Source of the DNA: Lycorma delicatula
Lineage: Eukaryota > Arthropoda > Insecta > Hemiptera > Fulgoridae
Assembly (NCBI RefSeq): GCF_047948215.1
Contig: NC_134455.1
Span: forward strand, 297,451,647 to 297,515,646
Direction: 5' to 3'
Length of the DNA: 64,000 nucleotides
Of this stretch, positions 51,312 to 63,262 are shown piece after piece; position 1 is the first letter of the stretch, and each line of letters starts with the position of its first letter. The translations under genes were made by a program, and so were the position numbers. Under the pieces are notes generated by a model. The model had not been told where the DNA came from and made no database searches. It was given only the letters and a program-made list of their open reading frames with translations.

Positions 51312-54300
51312 CAGTGAAATAACAAGGTTTTAAAGCTCCTGTGGCAAGTGTCTAACTTGTGCCTCCCTGTAACCCAATAATAACAAAAAATATAAAAAAG
51401 TTTAATGTAACAAGTTAAATTTTACTAAATGCATTATATTAAATACTTACTATTAATCTCATCAAAATGAGTTACCTGTATATACAATAAAGAATTTCTC
51501 AAGATATTTGTATGAATAAATAATCTGTGACTTAAATAAGAACTAATTTTTATTCATATTCAATGACAACAAAATAAAAGAAATACAAAACATAGTTATA
51601 TGTTAAAACAATGTAATAAAAACATAAAACAGTTCAGCATATTTTATAAAGTAATTTTTTTTTTGTTTTTAATTTGCAAACACATCTATTATATTATCAT
51701 AATTTAATGTTTTGGCAACATCTATTTCAATTTATATATTATAGACGTGTTTGTTAATTGCTCTTGTTCAATAGAAGAATGAAGGTATGATTTTATAATT
51801 TTTAATTTGCTAAACAAACGTACGCAAGAAGCTGTTGTTACAGGGATTGTTATGAAAATTCTTAATGATATCTCTAGATTTGGATATGTGTTTTGTAATG
51901 AGAGTTTGTAATTTTTTTTGCAAGATTTGAATAGCGTCCATATGCCCTAAATTTTCAAAAACTTCCATGGCCTGATATTTGAAACTCTCAATTTCACATA
52001 CAAATTCTGGAGCATCTAAGTCACTATTATATCTAGTCACTAGTGCATCTAGTCACTAGGGTTTAAGATCATCTAGCGCATGATTTTTAAAGTGTGCCCA
52101 TTTAAAAAACTGAAATCATTTGCGACATCTTGCAAAGCTGTAAAATCTATCTTTGAGTTGTATCAGTATTATATCTAAAACTTCACAATTTCTTTTTCTA
52201 GTAATGCACTTTCATTCATGGCAAACAAATCATCAGTAGCTTTCTCACCAGGCATATTATTCATTTTGCGCCGTCTCTTTTCTGGAATGTAAGTTTCAAT
52301 ATTTGTTGTTTTGGCTAAACGTTTTGCTGAATTGTGAAGCGATCGAAAAAATAATTTCAGACTGTTGAATTTTGTTTTTAGAGTATTTATCATTTTCGTA
52401 ACATTTTAAACTGTGCTTTTTCTTTCTTGTAAAAGTAAATTTACTTTATTTATCTTTGCTAATATTGTATCCCAAAATATTAGTAGTGCAGCAAATTAAA
52501 ATTTTGTTAATAATTTTAGCAACATTCAAGCATTTGTTACAGAGTCTACTGTAACTTGTCTTTGTCCATCACACATTTCATTTAGAAGTTCTATTATTAG
52601 AGGCATTTGATTTCGTAAAGCTTTAACCGCGTTAGCTTTCGCGGACCACCTCGTGTCACTTAAACCTTTAAGACGAACAGATAACTTTTCTTTTAAAAGA
52701 TTCCATCTAATAGCAGAATTTACAAAAAAGTTAAACAATTGTTGAATTGTTTCAAAACATGATTTCATTTGAATCATTTGATTTCATTTGAGATGTTTGT
52801 ACAGCATGAATGTCTATTAAATTAAGGCTATGAGTCGTGCATAGAACAAATCTTGCCTTATTGTTTAAATGTAATATCCTGGCTTGTATCCTCTTGTATT
52901 TACCTGCCATATTCGCCCCATTATCATATGATTACCCTCTTATATTTCTAATATTTTATCCGTCTAATGTTAACTTGTTTTCGATGTCATTCTCAAGTGC
53001 TTCACCAATTTTTTCATATGTCACAATAAAGTGTGTGAAGGTTTATTCAATGCTACATTTATTCATGTTGGGATCAATGTTAACATAGCGCAAAATTTGC
53101 TCATCTGTTCTTGGTGAGAAGTGTCAGGTGTGCTATCAAGTAAAATAGAAAAATATTTTGTTTTTTGAATATTCTAAATAATATGCTGTCTAAATTTAGA
53201 AGCAACTATATTAATTATATCATTTTGTATTATAGGAAAGAAATAATTAACTTGATTTTTCTTCTGACTTTCAATATGTTGCGCAATAATAGGATTGTAA
53301 TGACTAATTAATTCTATCGTGTTCAGAAACTTTTTCCACATTCGGGATGACCAATTTTTTTACAAGTTCCTCTCAAAGCGTCATAATTTTTTATGCAGAA
53401 TGACATCCAAAAATCTTTTAAAATATTCCTCCACTTTTCTTTTTCTTTTAAAATTTCTTCTTGTAATTGATCGTCTATAAAACCACCTTTCTTAATTTTT
53501 GATCTGAAAGTTTTACATTTGGCATAACTTTTTTTATGATGTAATGAATTTTCATGACGTGGTAACATAAGATTTAAATGCTGCCAGTCTCAAAACCCCA
53601 CAGTAGTCCATACATTATGATTTTTTCCAAAAATTATACACGGGAAACAGAACAGTTCATCTTTTCACCTACAATATATCAACCAATTTCTGAAAAGGGT
53701 TTTTACAAACCATTTTTTATCAAAATGCCTATTTTCTCTATCAGGATAAACACTTAAATTATAGCACAACTCTGGTCCATGTTGAACAATTATTTGTATG
53801 TTACTATTAGTTAAGTGCCATGTTGTGGAATCATTGAAATCGACTATTTTTGCATTATTATCAATATTTTCTAATTTAACATCACCCATACAATTATCAT
53901 TACATGTACATTGCTTCTTGATTTCCTGGTTTGGATGTGATGTTCAATTGTACACTCCCTTCTGTGTCAATTTCACATGAAACATGATTACTTGTAGAAG
54001 GCAAATTTAATTCAGTTGTTAAGCTTGAATGAAATAGAAGTGTATATGATTTTTTAAGAAAAATATCAATCGTTGTTATATTTTCCTTTATATTTTCAAT
54101 CTTCTGTTCTCTTATTTTTTTAACTGTGTACCGGATGGTTTTTTGGTGGCTTTTCCGTTAATTGTTTTTGCAATTAAATTTTTTTTTATTAATATAATTA
54201 TTTACAGTGCTTACTCAGTCAGTATGGCAGTATATTGTATATAAGTAAAATTATATTTCTTTTCTAGTGTGTTTTGCTCCACAAAAGAGAGAAAATATAT

Positions 54301-54557
54301 AAAAATAATTACGACAAAGCAACAACACAACTAATCTTATGGACGAGGATCGACTAGGCTTGTAAGATAGAGGGAGTGCGATGCGCGCGCAATAATACGC
54401 GTCTCTGGTCAGGAGACTAAAAATGGGCAGTGACAGTTGGTGTTAATTTATGTTGTCAACTGAAATGAAAATCACGCGCAATTCTCAACCGGGTCGGTAT
54501 CCTTTGTTTTGCGCCCGTGGCGGGCGACTTTTTCGACACGCCCTCGTTACGGCACTG
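51312..54557 (-). mobile_element. hAT DNA transposon (ZMYM1-like), 3.2 kb, structurally complete but inactive
   Basis: The left end is cagtgaaataacaagg and the reverse complement of the right end is cagtgccgtaacgagg, the CAGTG-type terminal repeat of hAT elements. Perfect 8-bp duplications flank it. The transposase relic occupies most of the interior on the minus strand. The right 200 bp (54340-54557) is strikingly GC- and CpG-rich (gatgcgcgcgc, gcgcccgtggcgggcg), unlike the rest of the window. It inserted into an older LINE. Confidence 0.93.
51690..54175 (-). pseudogene. hAT transposase pseudogene (zinc finger MYM-type 1-like)
   Basis: Minus-strand pieces appear in the order of the family. 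A basic N-terminus (KKPSGTQLKKIREQKIENIK) comes first. A TTF-type zinc-finger region follows with GPELCYNLSVYPDRENRHFD, WFVK, and FCFPCIIFGK. Next is HENSLHHKKSY and a helical part (KWRNILKDFW), then the catalytic core block SYDNGANMAGKYKRIQARIL with FVLCTTHSLNL, the GLSDTRW block near 52650, and finally a C-terminal dimerisation region (RLFSKLKIIKSYLHSSIEQE). hAT transposases cut with a DDE triad. Numerous stops and frameshifts separate the blocks, and the copy cannot be expressed as one protein. Confidence 0.88.
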
Positions 54558-54565
54558 CTTAAATT
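54558..54565. repeat. 8-bp target-site duplication of the hAT element (right)
   Basis: The octamer cttaaatt is an exact copy of 51304-51311. Confidence 0.95.
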
Positions 54566-55000
54566 TTCTTCTACGGCCTTGATTATTTCACTTTTAAAAT
54601 TTATTGGCTCATTTTTACCGAACCAATTTTATAGTAACTTTTGTGTATGACTTAAGGGTTTTACAAGTGCTGAAGTTACATCATTCTTCTTTAGTCTGCC
54701 TGTATCCCGTATTTTTGTTTTCAGTTTTTCTTAGTTTCTTATACTTCAGCAGACCTTTCATAATTAATAAATCATGATCATAACAAATGTCTTAGCCTGC
54801 ATGTGTTTTAAGAAAATAATTTGGTTTCAAAATTTTCTTATTTTTTTTTAACCATTACATAAATTTATTTGATCTCTTCCTTTTTCCACATAAGGATTCA
54901 TTAAACCATTTGCAACCACTCATTTTATCGTTCCTTTTTGCTTTCTTATCATAATATTATCATTCTTAGGTTTCTCCTGAATTTTGTTGTGAATTTTTCC
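54566..55000 (-). mobile_element. Old LINE relic, continuation beyond the hAT insertion
   Basis: This is degenerate similarity to the endonuclease part of the LINE at 35650-38266 (roughly 37640-37960) in the same strand. For example, aataaatcatgatcataaca and atgtcttagcctgc correspond to the aaattatggtcgctatcaat and gtctgctcc segment near 37790-37815. It completes the LINE begun at 49380. The endpoint is approximate. Confidence 0.5.
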
Positions 55001-58000
55001 CTCTCTTCAGGAAGTAGGCTGAATATTTCATAAATGTAACTTTATTATTTGTATGAAGAATATTACCCAAACGTACTCTTTCAGAATTTTCTGCCTTGAA
55101 GCATTCTTATTTTTTCCATGAATTGTGAAATAAAATTAATTTGCTCATAAAATAATCACAGTTTGCTCATCCAATTTTTTGAATGTTAATCATTTGGTAA
55201 CATCTAATGAAGAGTTAACAGAAATAAATTTTATTTAAATAAAATATTATTAAAAATAACCAAAACATTATAGAACATTACATTAAAATGGAAATTTATC
55301 AAATTTTTAAAACATTTTTTTTTTTTTTTTTAGTACTTTTAACAGATTTGAATAAAATTCCTTACAGTTCTTGAAACTGTAAGTTATTTTAATTTAATCA
55401 GATTCATCTGTCCAAAAATACTTGAGTGGTCTGCTGAACTCTTCCAAGTGCATTTTCTACTGTTTTTTTGTCTCATTGTCTTCTTACTGAAAAATAATTT
55501 TCTGTTTATTTGTATTATACTCTTTATCTTCTTTTATGTTGTATCAAACAGTTTCTTTGTTCTGATGCTTAATTACTGTAACTTACTATTAATTTGTTTG
55601 TAAGAGTATATATTTTTTTTGTAAATTATACTTTTAACAAAAATACAATTATTATTTATCCGCAGTCTTACTCTAGGGTTGATTACAATTATATTAAGTT
55701 TTAGTTAATATTACATTTAGTGTTTATTTGTTACTAGTGATACTTTTTTTTGCAATAGAGAATATAAAAGAGACTTTATTAAAATAATTCTGTGTTTCTA
55801 TGAGTTAAATTTCTGGATTGAATGTTATAAAATTATAAACATTTAATTTTTTTATGTCTTCAGTCTTAAACTTGTTTGTTATCGACTGGTTTCATAATTT
55901 CTGCATAACTTTGTCTTTAAAAACAATCTTTTATTAATGCAAGAAATAAAAATCAAGAGTATAAACTTTGAAACCAGTTGCCACAAGGAAATTGAATTGG
56001 ATGTACATGTGTATACATATATATATATATATATATAAAACTAGCATGCTCACTTGCATGTGGGTCTTGTGTATTGAATTTAGTTCTGTGCATTTATTGG
56101 AATCATTGATAGTAATTACATTAAAAAAATTTGTCATTTATGCCTAGTAATAGATTTCTGTATCGAAATAATTTGTAATGAAACACCTGTTCATGGCCAA
56201 TATTTGAAATATAAGTTGTAAACTTGTGAAATCGCATGCTTTTCTTCATTGAATGGGTTATAAGTAACATATTTTTATGTGTATGATAATCTTTGTACAA
56301 TCTTAATTTTTTCTTACACATCTTTAATTTTTTTTTATTCAGCATGCAACTGGTGCCTGTGGATATGATATGCATGATTTAGTTTTATAAGTGTTACGTG
56401 CATTGTTTCAGTAGTTTGTGTTTTATGCATTATAAACATTCATATTAAATAATATCTGTTTAAAAACTTAAGTCAGCTAATATGTTAGTGTTTATTATAA
56501 ACTTAAATGTTATCATATATTTTATGCTGATTGTTGTTAGAACTTGTTGATTATTCTTATTCATGAATAAGAGACTATTGCATTGAATTAATAAATTATA
56601 ATTGCATTAATGTGTGTATTGAATTAATAATGTTATTTTTTAGCAATTTGTTATATATTTTTTTTTTTATTGTGTAAAACATTTAAGATCAAGCAATTCA
56701 GAAACACTTTTTTATAAGTGTTACAAAATATAATTGACAAATCCTTTTTTTTTATTATACTTTCTGTACAGCTGATCATATTCATAATTACAGTTTGACT
56801 TTTGCATTATCCAGAATCATGCTAGCCAGAAATGAAACAGATCTATTAATAGTGATTTTCCAATAATAAAATTCCACTGATAACATTGGCATTCAAATTC
56901 AGCAAAATATAATTGGTAGATGTATTGGCTCAACAACTTCGCAGGGAAACTGCCAACAACTAACTGGTGCTAGTGCATTAGTGGATTAGATAACTGGTGT
57001 TAATAGTACTAATTCAACAAAATAGTTACTGAATCTGATATAAAATTAATTAATTACATGATAACTGTTGGTCATTATTTTGTTGATATTACAATTTGTA
57101 TTCATTCAATGTTTTGCTGTTAAAAAATATTGCCAAATTAAAACTTTTCAGAAAATGGGACAGAGATTTTTGTGGAGAATTTTGATATATTTGATACTAT
57201 ATTTAAAAAAAAATGAAAATATGATTCAGTAATGCTTCATCCAATTTGAACAGGTTTAATGGAAGAAAATTCTTTTTAAAGTTATGTTTTACTGTGTTAA
57301 ATAAAATGAACTGTTTGAAGGTTTTCTTCAGTTTATCTTTTTGAATAGCTTTCTTTGTCAAGATTTCTGTTTTGAAAATAATTTAGTTCTGTCTATGCTA
57401 CATCTCCTATCCTGAATCTTTGGTTATTACTTTAGTTGTAATTGCTCACTGATGTTACATTACTTCCTATAGAAAAAATCTTATGCCTGACTAGTATTTT
57501 TCTATTTTTCTTCAGTCACAGTAAAATATTTCATTCATTTATTTTATCTGTTAATCACTTCATCAAAGCTTTCTTCTTTTATTGTGTCTTTTTATCTTTT
57601 TTTTAATAGCATTTTTATTATTTATTATTGAAGCATATCCTCGAAGTTTCAAAGCATCTACTTCAGGATTTAATGTAATCTTACAGCAGATGTTGCCAAA
57701 ATGCTAAGTCTGCACTACAGATTGAACTTGGACCTTATTCCAAGCTGTTTTTCAATTGGTTAAAGCCAGCTGATTAAAATTGTAAATTTTTACAACTGTA
57801 ATAAATTGTGTTGTACTTCGCAATTTAATTTTGTTGTTATTTTTAATACTGTTAGTTTATACTATAAAGCTTATTATTGTTTTTTCATCTTTTATGTTTT
57901 ACGCCATGAACTTTAATAATTTACTACTTACCTTAAAATATAAAAATAGTAATGGCTAAAAAGTTATATTTATTTTTTAATGGTAGATTAATCAGGTAAC

Positions 58001-58117
58001 ATATTAAGTTTTTATTAATGATTTCAATAAAAGAATATCTTCTCTATTCTATTAATAAATTATTGCTCTAATTTGTTATATTTATTTACCTACTTATTTT
58101 TGGAGAAAGACATTTTT
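55001..58117. other. No gene recognised
   Basis: AT-rich sequence with a (TA)n run at about 56013-56037 and a T-run at 55317-55332. The segment atgtcttcagtc near 55855 weakly recalls the LINE 3' end but is too short to call. Confidence 0.45.
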
Positions 58118-58215
58118 TCTAATTTATTGGATTTTTCATCGTATTAAAAAAAAAGTTCTGTAAAAATTATATATATTAAATTTTTTTTCTCTAATTTTAT
58201 TTAGGAATTACTTTC
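58118..58215. repeat. Degenerate direct repeat, copy 1
   Basis: It matches 58860-58985 in the same orientation. Both run ggatttttc(c)atc/gatatta, then ttctgta, then an AT-rich block, then ttctaattttatttagg and aatactt. Confidence 0.6.
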
Positions 58216-58859
58216 TTGGCTTAAATACTAGAATAAAATAATATAAAATAGTTTTAATGTTAAGAAAACTGATCAGTCATAAATATGGTAATATATATTT
58301 AAGAGTGCGTACGTTAATATTGTCAGTACTGTTTTATTTTCATTTTGAAAGTAAGTGATTTTCTAATGATGATAATTCGCTAAAATTGTGTTATTTAATT
58401 TTGTTTAGTGGGTTATTAATAAATTAAGTACTATATTTATAAATATTATCCAAGTATCATATTATTACTTATGAGTTATCAATATTTTTTATTATCTTTG
58501 TGTTATTCATATATCTAGAGAACATATTGTACATAAATTTAATGCCCATTATCATTTGTTTAGAAATCCATTGATTATGTATAGATGTATACCACATGAT
58601 TTATACTAATGGTGCTTTAATTACATTCGTAAATATCCTTTGTATAAAATATATTTTGTTATAAATTTTGCCAATAAGTTTCAATTTTTGTATATTACTG
58701 AAAAGTTACGTATTCTTGGTAAGTTTTATTATTTGTGGAATACAGCTTAGTATGAATTCTACACTACTTTCGAGATATTCTGCTATTTAGTTACGTTAAT
58801 TTATTTTAAATGTTTTGTTAAATATACCATTTAAAAGATTAAAAATATCAGATGCTATT

Positions 58860-58909
58860 TCTGATTAATGGATTTTCCATGATATTAAAAAATTAATTCT
58901 GTATATGTG

Positions 58910-58951
<42 letters not shown>

Positions 58952-58985
58952 CATTTTTTCTAATTTTACTTAGGAAAATACTTTA
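58860..58985. repeat. Degenerate direct repeat, copy 2, with (AT)n expansion
   Basis: This is the second copy of the repeat at 58118-58215. It contains an AT microsatellite of about 16 units (58914-58946) where copy 1 has only a short AT run. Confidence 0.6.
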
Positions 58986-61865
58986 TAACTTTTTCTGACT
59001 GTAAAATTTATGTGTAAATAACAATATAAAGCTATTATGTTTCTTTAATCAGGTTCAAAAAACTCTTAAACCCTGTCTTATAAGCCATTCATAATTAAGA
59101 TATAATATAAAAATTTTGGTAAAAAATGTATTTTTAAGTTATTTGATAAAATACCGTAACTCAGATATCATTGAGTGATAACTGAGTTTTCTTTAAAAAA
59201 TTAAATAGAAAACAGTGCCAATAAGTCATCGTAAGACATTTTTGATATTCATGCATTCCGGTCCTTCAAATCATTCAAAATTTTCATTTTTTTTAGACTT
59301 TCTAAACATAAACAGATGTTAAAGAATTATGTCCAGAAAAATAAATTTGTCTTATTTAAAACAAATTCTAAAAAAAAATCCAAAATATAAATCATATAAT
59401 AGCATTTAACATAAAACAACAATTAAGTGTACAGACTGACCAGGCTGTATTGCGGTCATATACATACTTGCTTATCACTGTGAGTTAATGGGGATGTTTC
59501 AATTTTCTTCTTTTTGTGTGTTTTAAATATGATGGATGTGCTTTTCTGTACATGATGTTTGATGACTCTGTCAGTAGTATCACTAATTACTAAACATCTA
59601 TGCTTTGATTCCTTGCAAGGAATGACATTTTTTTATGATGAAAGAACTACCTTTCAATAAAATCCATTTTGTAAACAGAAATTTGTTTAAATATGACAAG
59701 TTTGATAGTTTGAAAAACCAAAACTTGTAAATAAAAAAAAAGTTGTTAATTGTGTTTTCTATTTAATTTGAATAGAATGAATTCAAAAAGCTAATCTAAA
59801 ATCAATCTGGGATATATGTTAAATTGTATCACAGTAAAAATAATCATATCGAAACTAACTATGGATAATGTAGTCTGTTTTATATATCATATAATTTATT
59901 TAGTTTTTTCATTGATTATTTCAAATGTTGCCATATGTATGCTATTATAAAAAAAAAATAAAAAGAGGTTTATATTTGTAACAATTTGTTTCACCGTTTT
60001 ATTAACTTTCATGTGTATTTTATTTTTTTACAGTATTTATAATTAACATTTTTGCTACCTTCAGGTGATTTATTTATTTTTGACTGGTGGAAAATGTATG
60101 TTCTATAAATTACTAATAATTACATTTGTAAATCTGAGTATATAAAAGATGTGCAGGAAAATCTTTTCTTACACTTTTTATAGGTAAATACTTCCACATT
60201 ACCTCAACTCCAGTGATTTTTTAAAAATAATTTATGCATTTCAAATATTTACACCCATTTGATTTTTTAAATAAAATAATTTGTGTTAATGTCTTAGAAC
60301 ATTATTGAATGTTTAATATTAATTATTAATAACTGAAGAGGATGCTTTTTGATCCTTATAATTCTTACAAATCTCATAAATCTCGTATTCAGTTAACAAA
60401 GGAAACTTAAAACTGAAAATTAATCAAATAAAGTAATACTGTACAAAAAAATCATGATAACAGAAATTTAACTTATAGCTTTAAATGTTATTTATTTGTG
60501 GGCAGTGCAGCAAAACCTAGGAATGGCTTCATAAATAGTAGAGCCATAAGGAACTTGATTCAAGAGCTGGTTTCTTTCTGTTAGAACTTCTGATTAACAG
60601 ATAAGAAATTATTATTTTATTTTGTAATGAAATAGTCGGTAAAATATTCACATTTTAGAATTTTAATTTATAGTAATTCTGTTGAAAAATTAATTCCTTT
60701 TTTATGCTGCTAATTTTGGAGACAACATAAGTAACCATTGACTTAACAGCAACAAAAATAGGCTAAGGAATTTGTTTTTCTCTAATGTTTTTTTCTCATG
60801 CAGTATCTTCTTAATTTTAATAGAATGCTAAATTCTTTATTATGAATTTATTTTCTTAATGTTTGGCTTTAAAATTTTAAATATATTTTTTTAATTAATA
60901 TTTGTAATCCTATTTTTATTCACTTTGGATTTAATTTTCAATAGTGTAATCAAGGTTAGCATCAATGAGCAAAAAATGAGATTTATCTTTTTTTTTAAAA
61001 ATTGATAAGTAAGATTATACTACTAAGTACCATCATTGTTCAAGCTTTCAATTATTAATTGGCAACTGCCTATAAGAAAGCAAGTCGCTTTTCTTAATGA
61101 AAAAAAAAAATTGCATTTTATAAAATATGTATCTTTAAATTAATCTGTACTTGTTAATTTGTTATATATATTATGAAAAATCAAAAAGGAGTTGAAATAA
61201 TGTTAAAGAATTAAAAAAAAAATAATCATGTATTTGTTATGGTTTATTAGATTTAAAATTAAGAACTAAATAATATTTTTTATGATAATAAACAGCATCA
61301 TATAATGCATAATAAAAAAATTAACTACCATTTTTTATGCCTTTTTTCTGTAAATTTATTGTGAATTGTTCTTCATGCAATATCTCATTATTTGTACCTA
61401 CATTAATGCTTATAACTCATGTACGCAATGTTCTTTCTTAATGTATATCTGTTTACTTTGATACTATTTAAATAAACTGTTTATTATTAGAAGAGACTGA
61501 TGTTTTAAATTTATATTTTCAAATTTTAGTTATATAATGGATCTTTAAAAAAAATATATAATTTAAAGTGTTTTGAAATAATTGTAAATGAATTACAGTT
61601 TTGTTTGTTCTTAAATACATAGGTTTTTTTACTAATTTTAATGCTATTATTGTACATATCACTGTATGTGTATTAGTGGCATATTATTTTTTGTATAATG
61701 TAACTTTTTATGCATGCTGATAATTTCATATAAATTCATTATTCATTTATTAAATTAAAAGATTTAAAATAAATTTAAAAATAAATGTATCTTTAAGTAT
61801 TTTTTATTGAATTGGGGCAGTTTTATCTTTTTTTCAGTAATTTATGTAGTGTTTTTCTGTTACAG
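58986..61865. other. No gene recognised before the CASK exon
   Basis: AT-rich intronic sequence. The pyrimidine tract just before 61866 serves as the exon's acceptor region. Confidence 0.5.
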
Positions 61866-61964
61866 ATTTTTGTTCGTGCTCAATTTGATTATGACCCTCT
61901 GGATGATGACCTTATACCATGTGCTCAAGCCGGTATCTCCTTTAAAACAGGAGACATTTTACAA
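61866..61964 (+). CDS. CASK: CASK (CAKI/camguk) internal exon, first half of the SH3 domain
   Basis: This is an internal exon of 33 codons, phase 0 at both ends. It is preceded by the acceptor tttttctgttacag and followed by the donor gtaagt. The translation starts [11 protein letters not shown] and continues with LIPCAQAGI and GDILQ. That is the N-terminal half of the SH3 domain of the p55/CASK branch of the MAGUK family; the ALYDY-like position reads AQFDY. From knowledge of the family, CASK is a membrane-associated scaffold (CaM-kinase-like, L27, PDZ, SH3 and guanylate-kinase-like domains) that organises synaptic and epithelial junction complexes. The wording matches insect CASK better than DLG, MPP5 or MPP7, because LIPCAQAGI is typical of CASK. 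The next exon, which should carry the WWQA part of SH3, is not found before the window end. Base composition and codon use stand out clearly from the AT-rich surroundings. A different MPP family member is possible but less likely. Confidence 0.86.
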
Positions 61965-61989
61965 GTAAGTAATTGACCTTATCATCTGC

Positions 61990-62385
61990 AAAAGTAGGGT
62001 CATTGAAAAAGTACCCGTTTGGGATATCACGACTAAATAATTTCAAGAGAAAAGTCACTATTACACATGAAGACATATGCAAGTTTTTTCATATGTTAGT
62101 CTGTTTCAATCTATTTTTTCTCATTTTCTTTTGAGGTTAATTTTAAAGCATAAAGCCAGCAGAAAGTTTCAACATGTTCAAGTAACTGTTGGCTGTATTT
62201 CTTTTTCAGCAAACAAATTTTTTTTTTCAGCACTTCACAATTTTGCATTAGCACTTATGTTGGGAGAGTAATGAACATATTTAACAATATATTTAATTTT
62301 TAAAACTACAAAGTTTTTCACATGTGGTAGTTACACATACATTTATATGAAAATTTGTTTCATCACTAAACAGAAAATGGTTGTA
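61990..62385 (-). mobile_element. Possible DDE transposase remnant
   Basis: On the minus strand FLFSDETNFHINVCV near 62385 resembles the (F/W)SDE..F motif around the first catalytic Asp of IS630/mariner-class transposases. Lower down comes TANSYLNMLKLSAG, resembling the T(V)N...Y..ML segment that follows in these proteins. The order and spacing fit, but the region between is unreadable and no terminal repeats were found. It could be chance. Confidence 0.33.
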
Positions 62386-62389
62386 TATC

Positions 62390-62450
62390 ACCATAGCAGA
62401 GAGGTGCTTTTAATCTGGGTTTGAATCCAGTCAGGTTTGATATCTTTTGT
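62390..62450 (+). mobile_element. Possible SINE fragment (tRNA-like)
   Basis: A good B-box (gggtttgaatccagtcagg) is preceded by an A-box-like stretch (tagcagagaggtgc). The wording after the B-box (cagtcagg) matches the SINE-like copies at 4374-4695. Confidence 0.45.
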
Positions 62451-63189
62451 TTGTTAAATAATTTATATCTCATCATCATCTTTCAGTATTGTTAATTGTT
62501 TGTTGCCCTTTTGTTGCTTAAGAAAATAAATATATAATGTGCCTTATGAATATATTATCACCACCATTAATTTTATTCATTCTGAGTTGATTTAACAGAT
62601 AATGATCTCAGAATTTAAATTCATGCAAAATAAATGTATTTAGATGACTTTATTTCAGACTGGCGTTCAAGAAACTATACTTGAGTAAATATTAATATCC
62701 TGCAATAGGTTGGAATAAGAGTAGATCCACTCTAAAACTTCTACCAAATTCCTCTGCTAAGGGCAGAAAATGATATCAAATTAATTAAAAAATTAAGTGC
62801 TGTATTAATTGCTTAACGCATTACTTTTTCTAATGTTCTTGTCAAATCTTTATCTCTCCCTTCATTCTGGTCTGAGGTAGGATGTATCTTCATTGTAATT
62901 TGATCTTCTTTGAATTTTAAGATGGATCTTACTTGTTACCTGTGTTTAGGGTTGACTCACGGGAAAGCTACTGGATCATCTTTTGAGTCTCTATTAATTT
63001 GACTAGATATTCTATGATATGCAAAATATTATTAGGAATCAATCAGAGGGGATTTTCTAATATAATATTAGTAAATAATTTGATAATTAGGAAGTAAGAA
63101 AATTAAAATTCCTAGTAATGAGAACTGACCTTTAATGATTACTGATATGCTGCATCTATTCTCTTAGATTAGATCAGATCTGAATCATA
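62451..63189. other. No feature recognised
   Basis: No exon for the second half of SH3 (a WWQA-type motif) was found here. The part at 62700-63000 is slightly richer in G and C but unassigned. Confidence 0.45.
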
Positions 63190-63262
63190 AAGGTCATTCA
63201 ATTGATATGGTGATTAGCATGCTGGGTTTTAAATCAGTTGGTTTCAAGTTTAATGCATGAAT
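63190..63262 (+). mobile_element. Possible SINE fragment (tRNA-like)
   Basis: The A-box-like atggtgattagcatgctgg is followed about 30 nt later by the B-box-like ggtttcaagtttaatgc. The tRNA-like pattern alone supports it. Confidence 0.35.

Larger units (their letters stand above)
1..61865 (+). other. Presumed CASK intron sequence upstream of the SH3 exon
   Basis: The only well supported host exon begins at 61866 on the plus strand, and no exon encoding the preceding PDZ domain of CASK was recognised upstream. The whole stretch is therefore read as intron, possibly interrupted by the microexon candidate at 45687-45716. It is strongly AT-rich, has no long open frame outside transposon relics, and holds the mobile elements listed separately. 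That this is a single intron is inference: a short or diverged exon could have been missed by eye. Confidence 0.6.

Noticed and set aside
52837..53088. Plus-strand open frame inside the hAT element
   Set aside because: Antisense to the SYDNGANMAGKY transposase block on the minus strand.
54450..54650. Plus-strand open frame across the GC-rich hAT end
   Set aside because: It spans the transposon border and the target duplication, so it is not a conserved gene.
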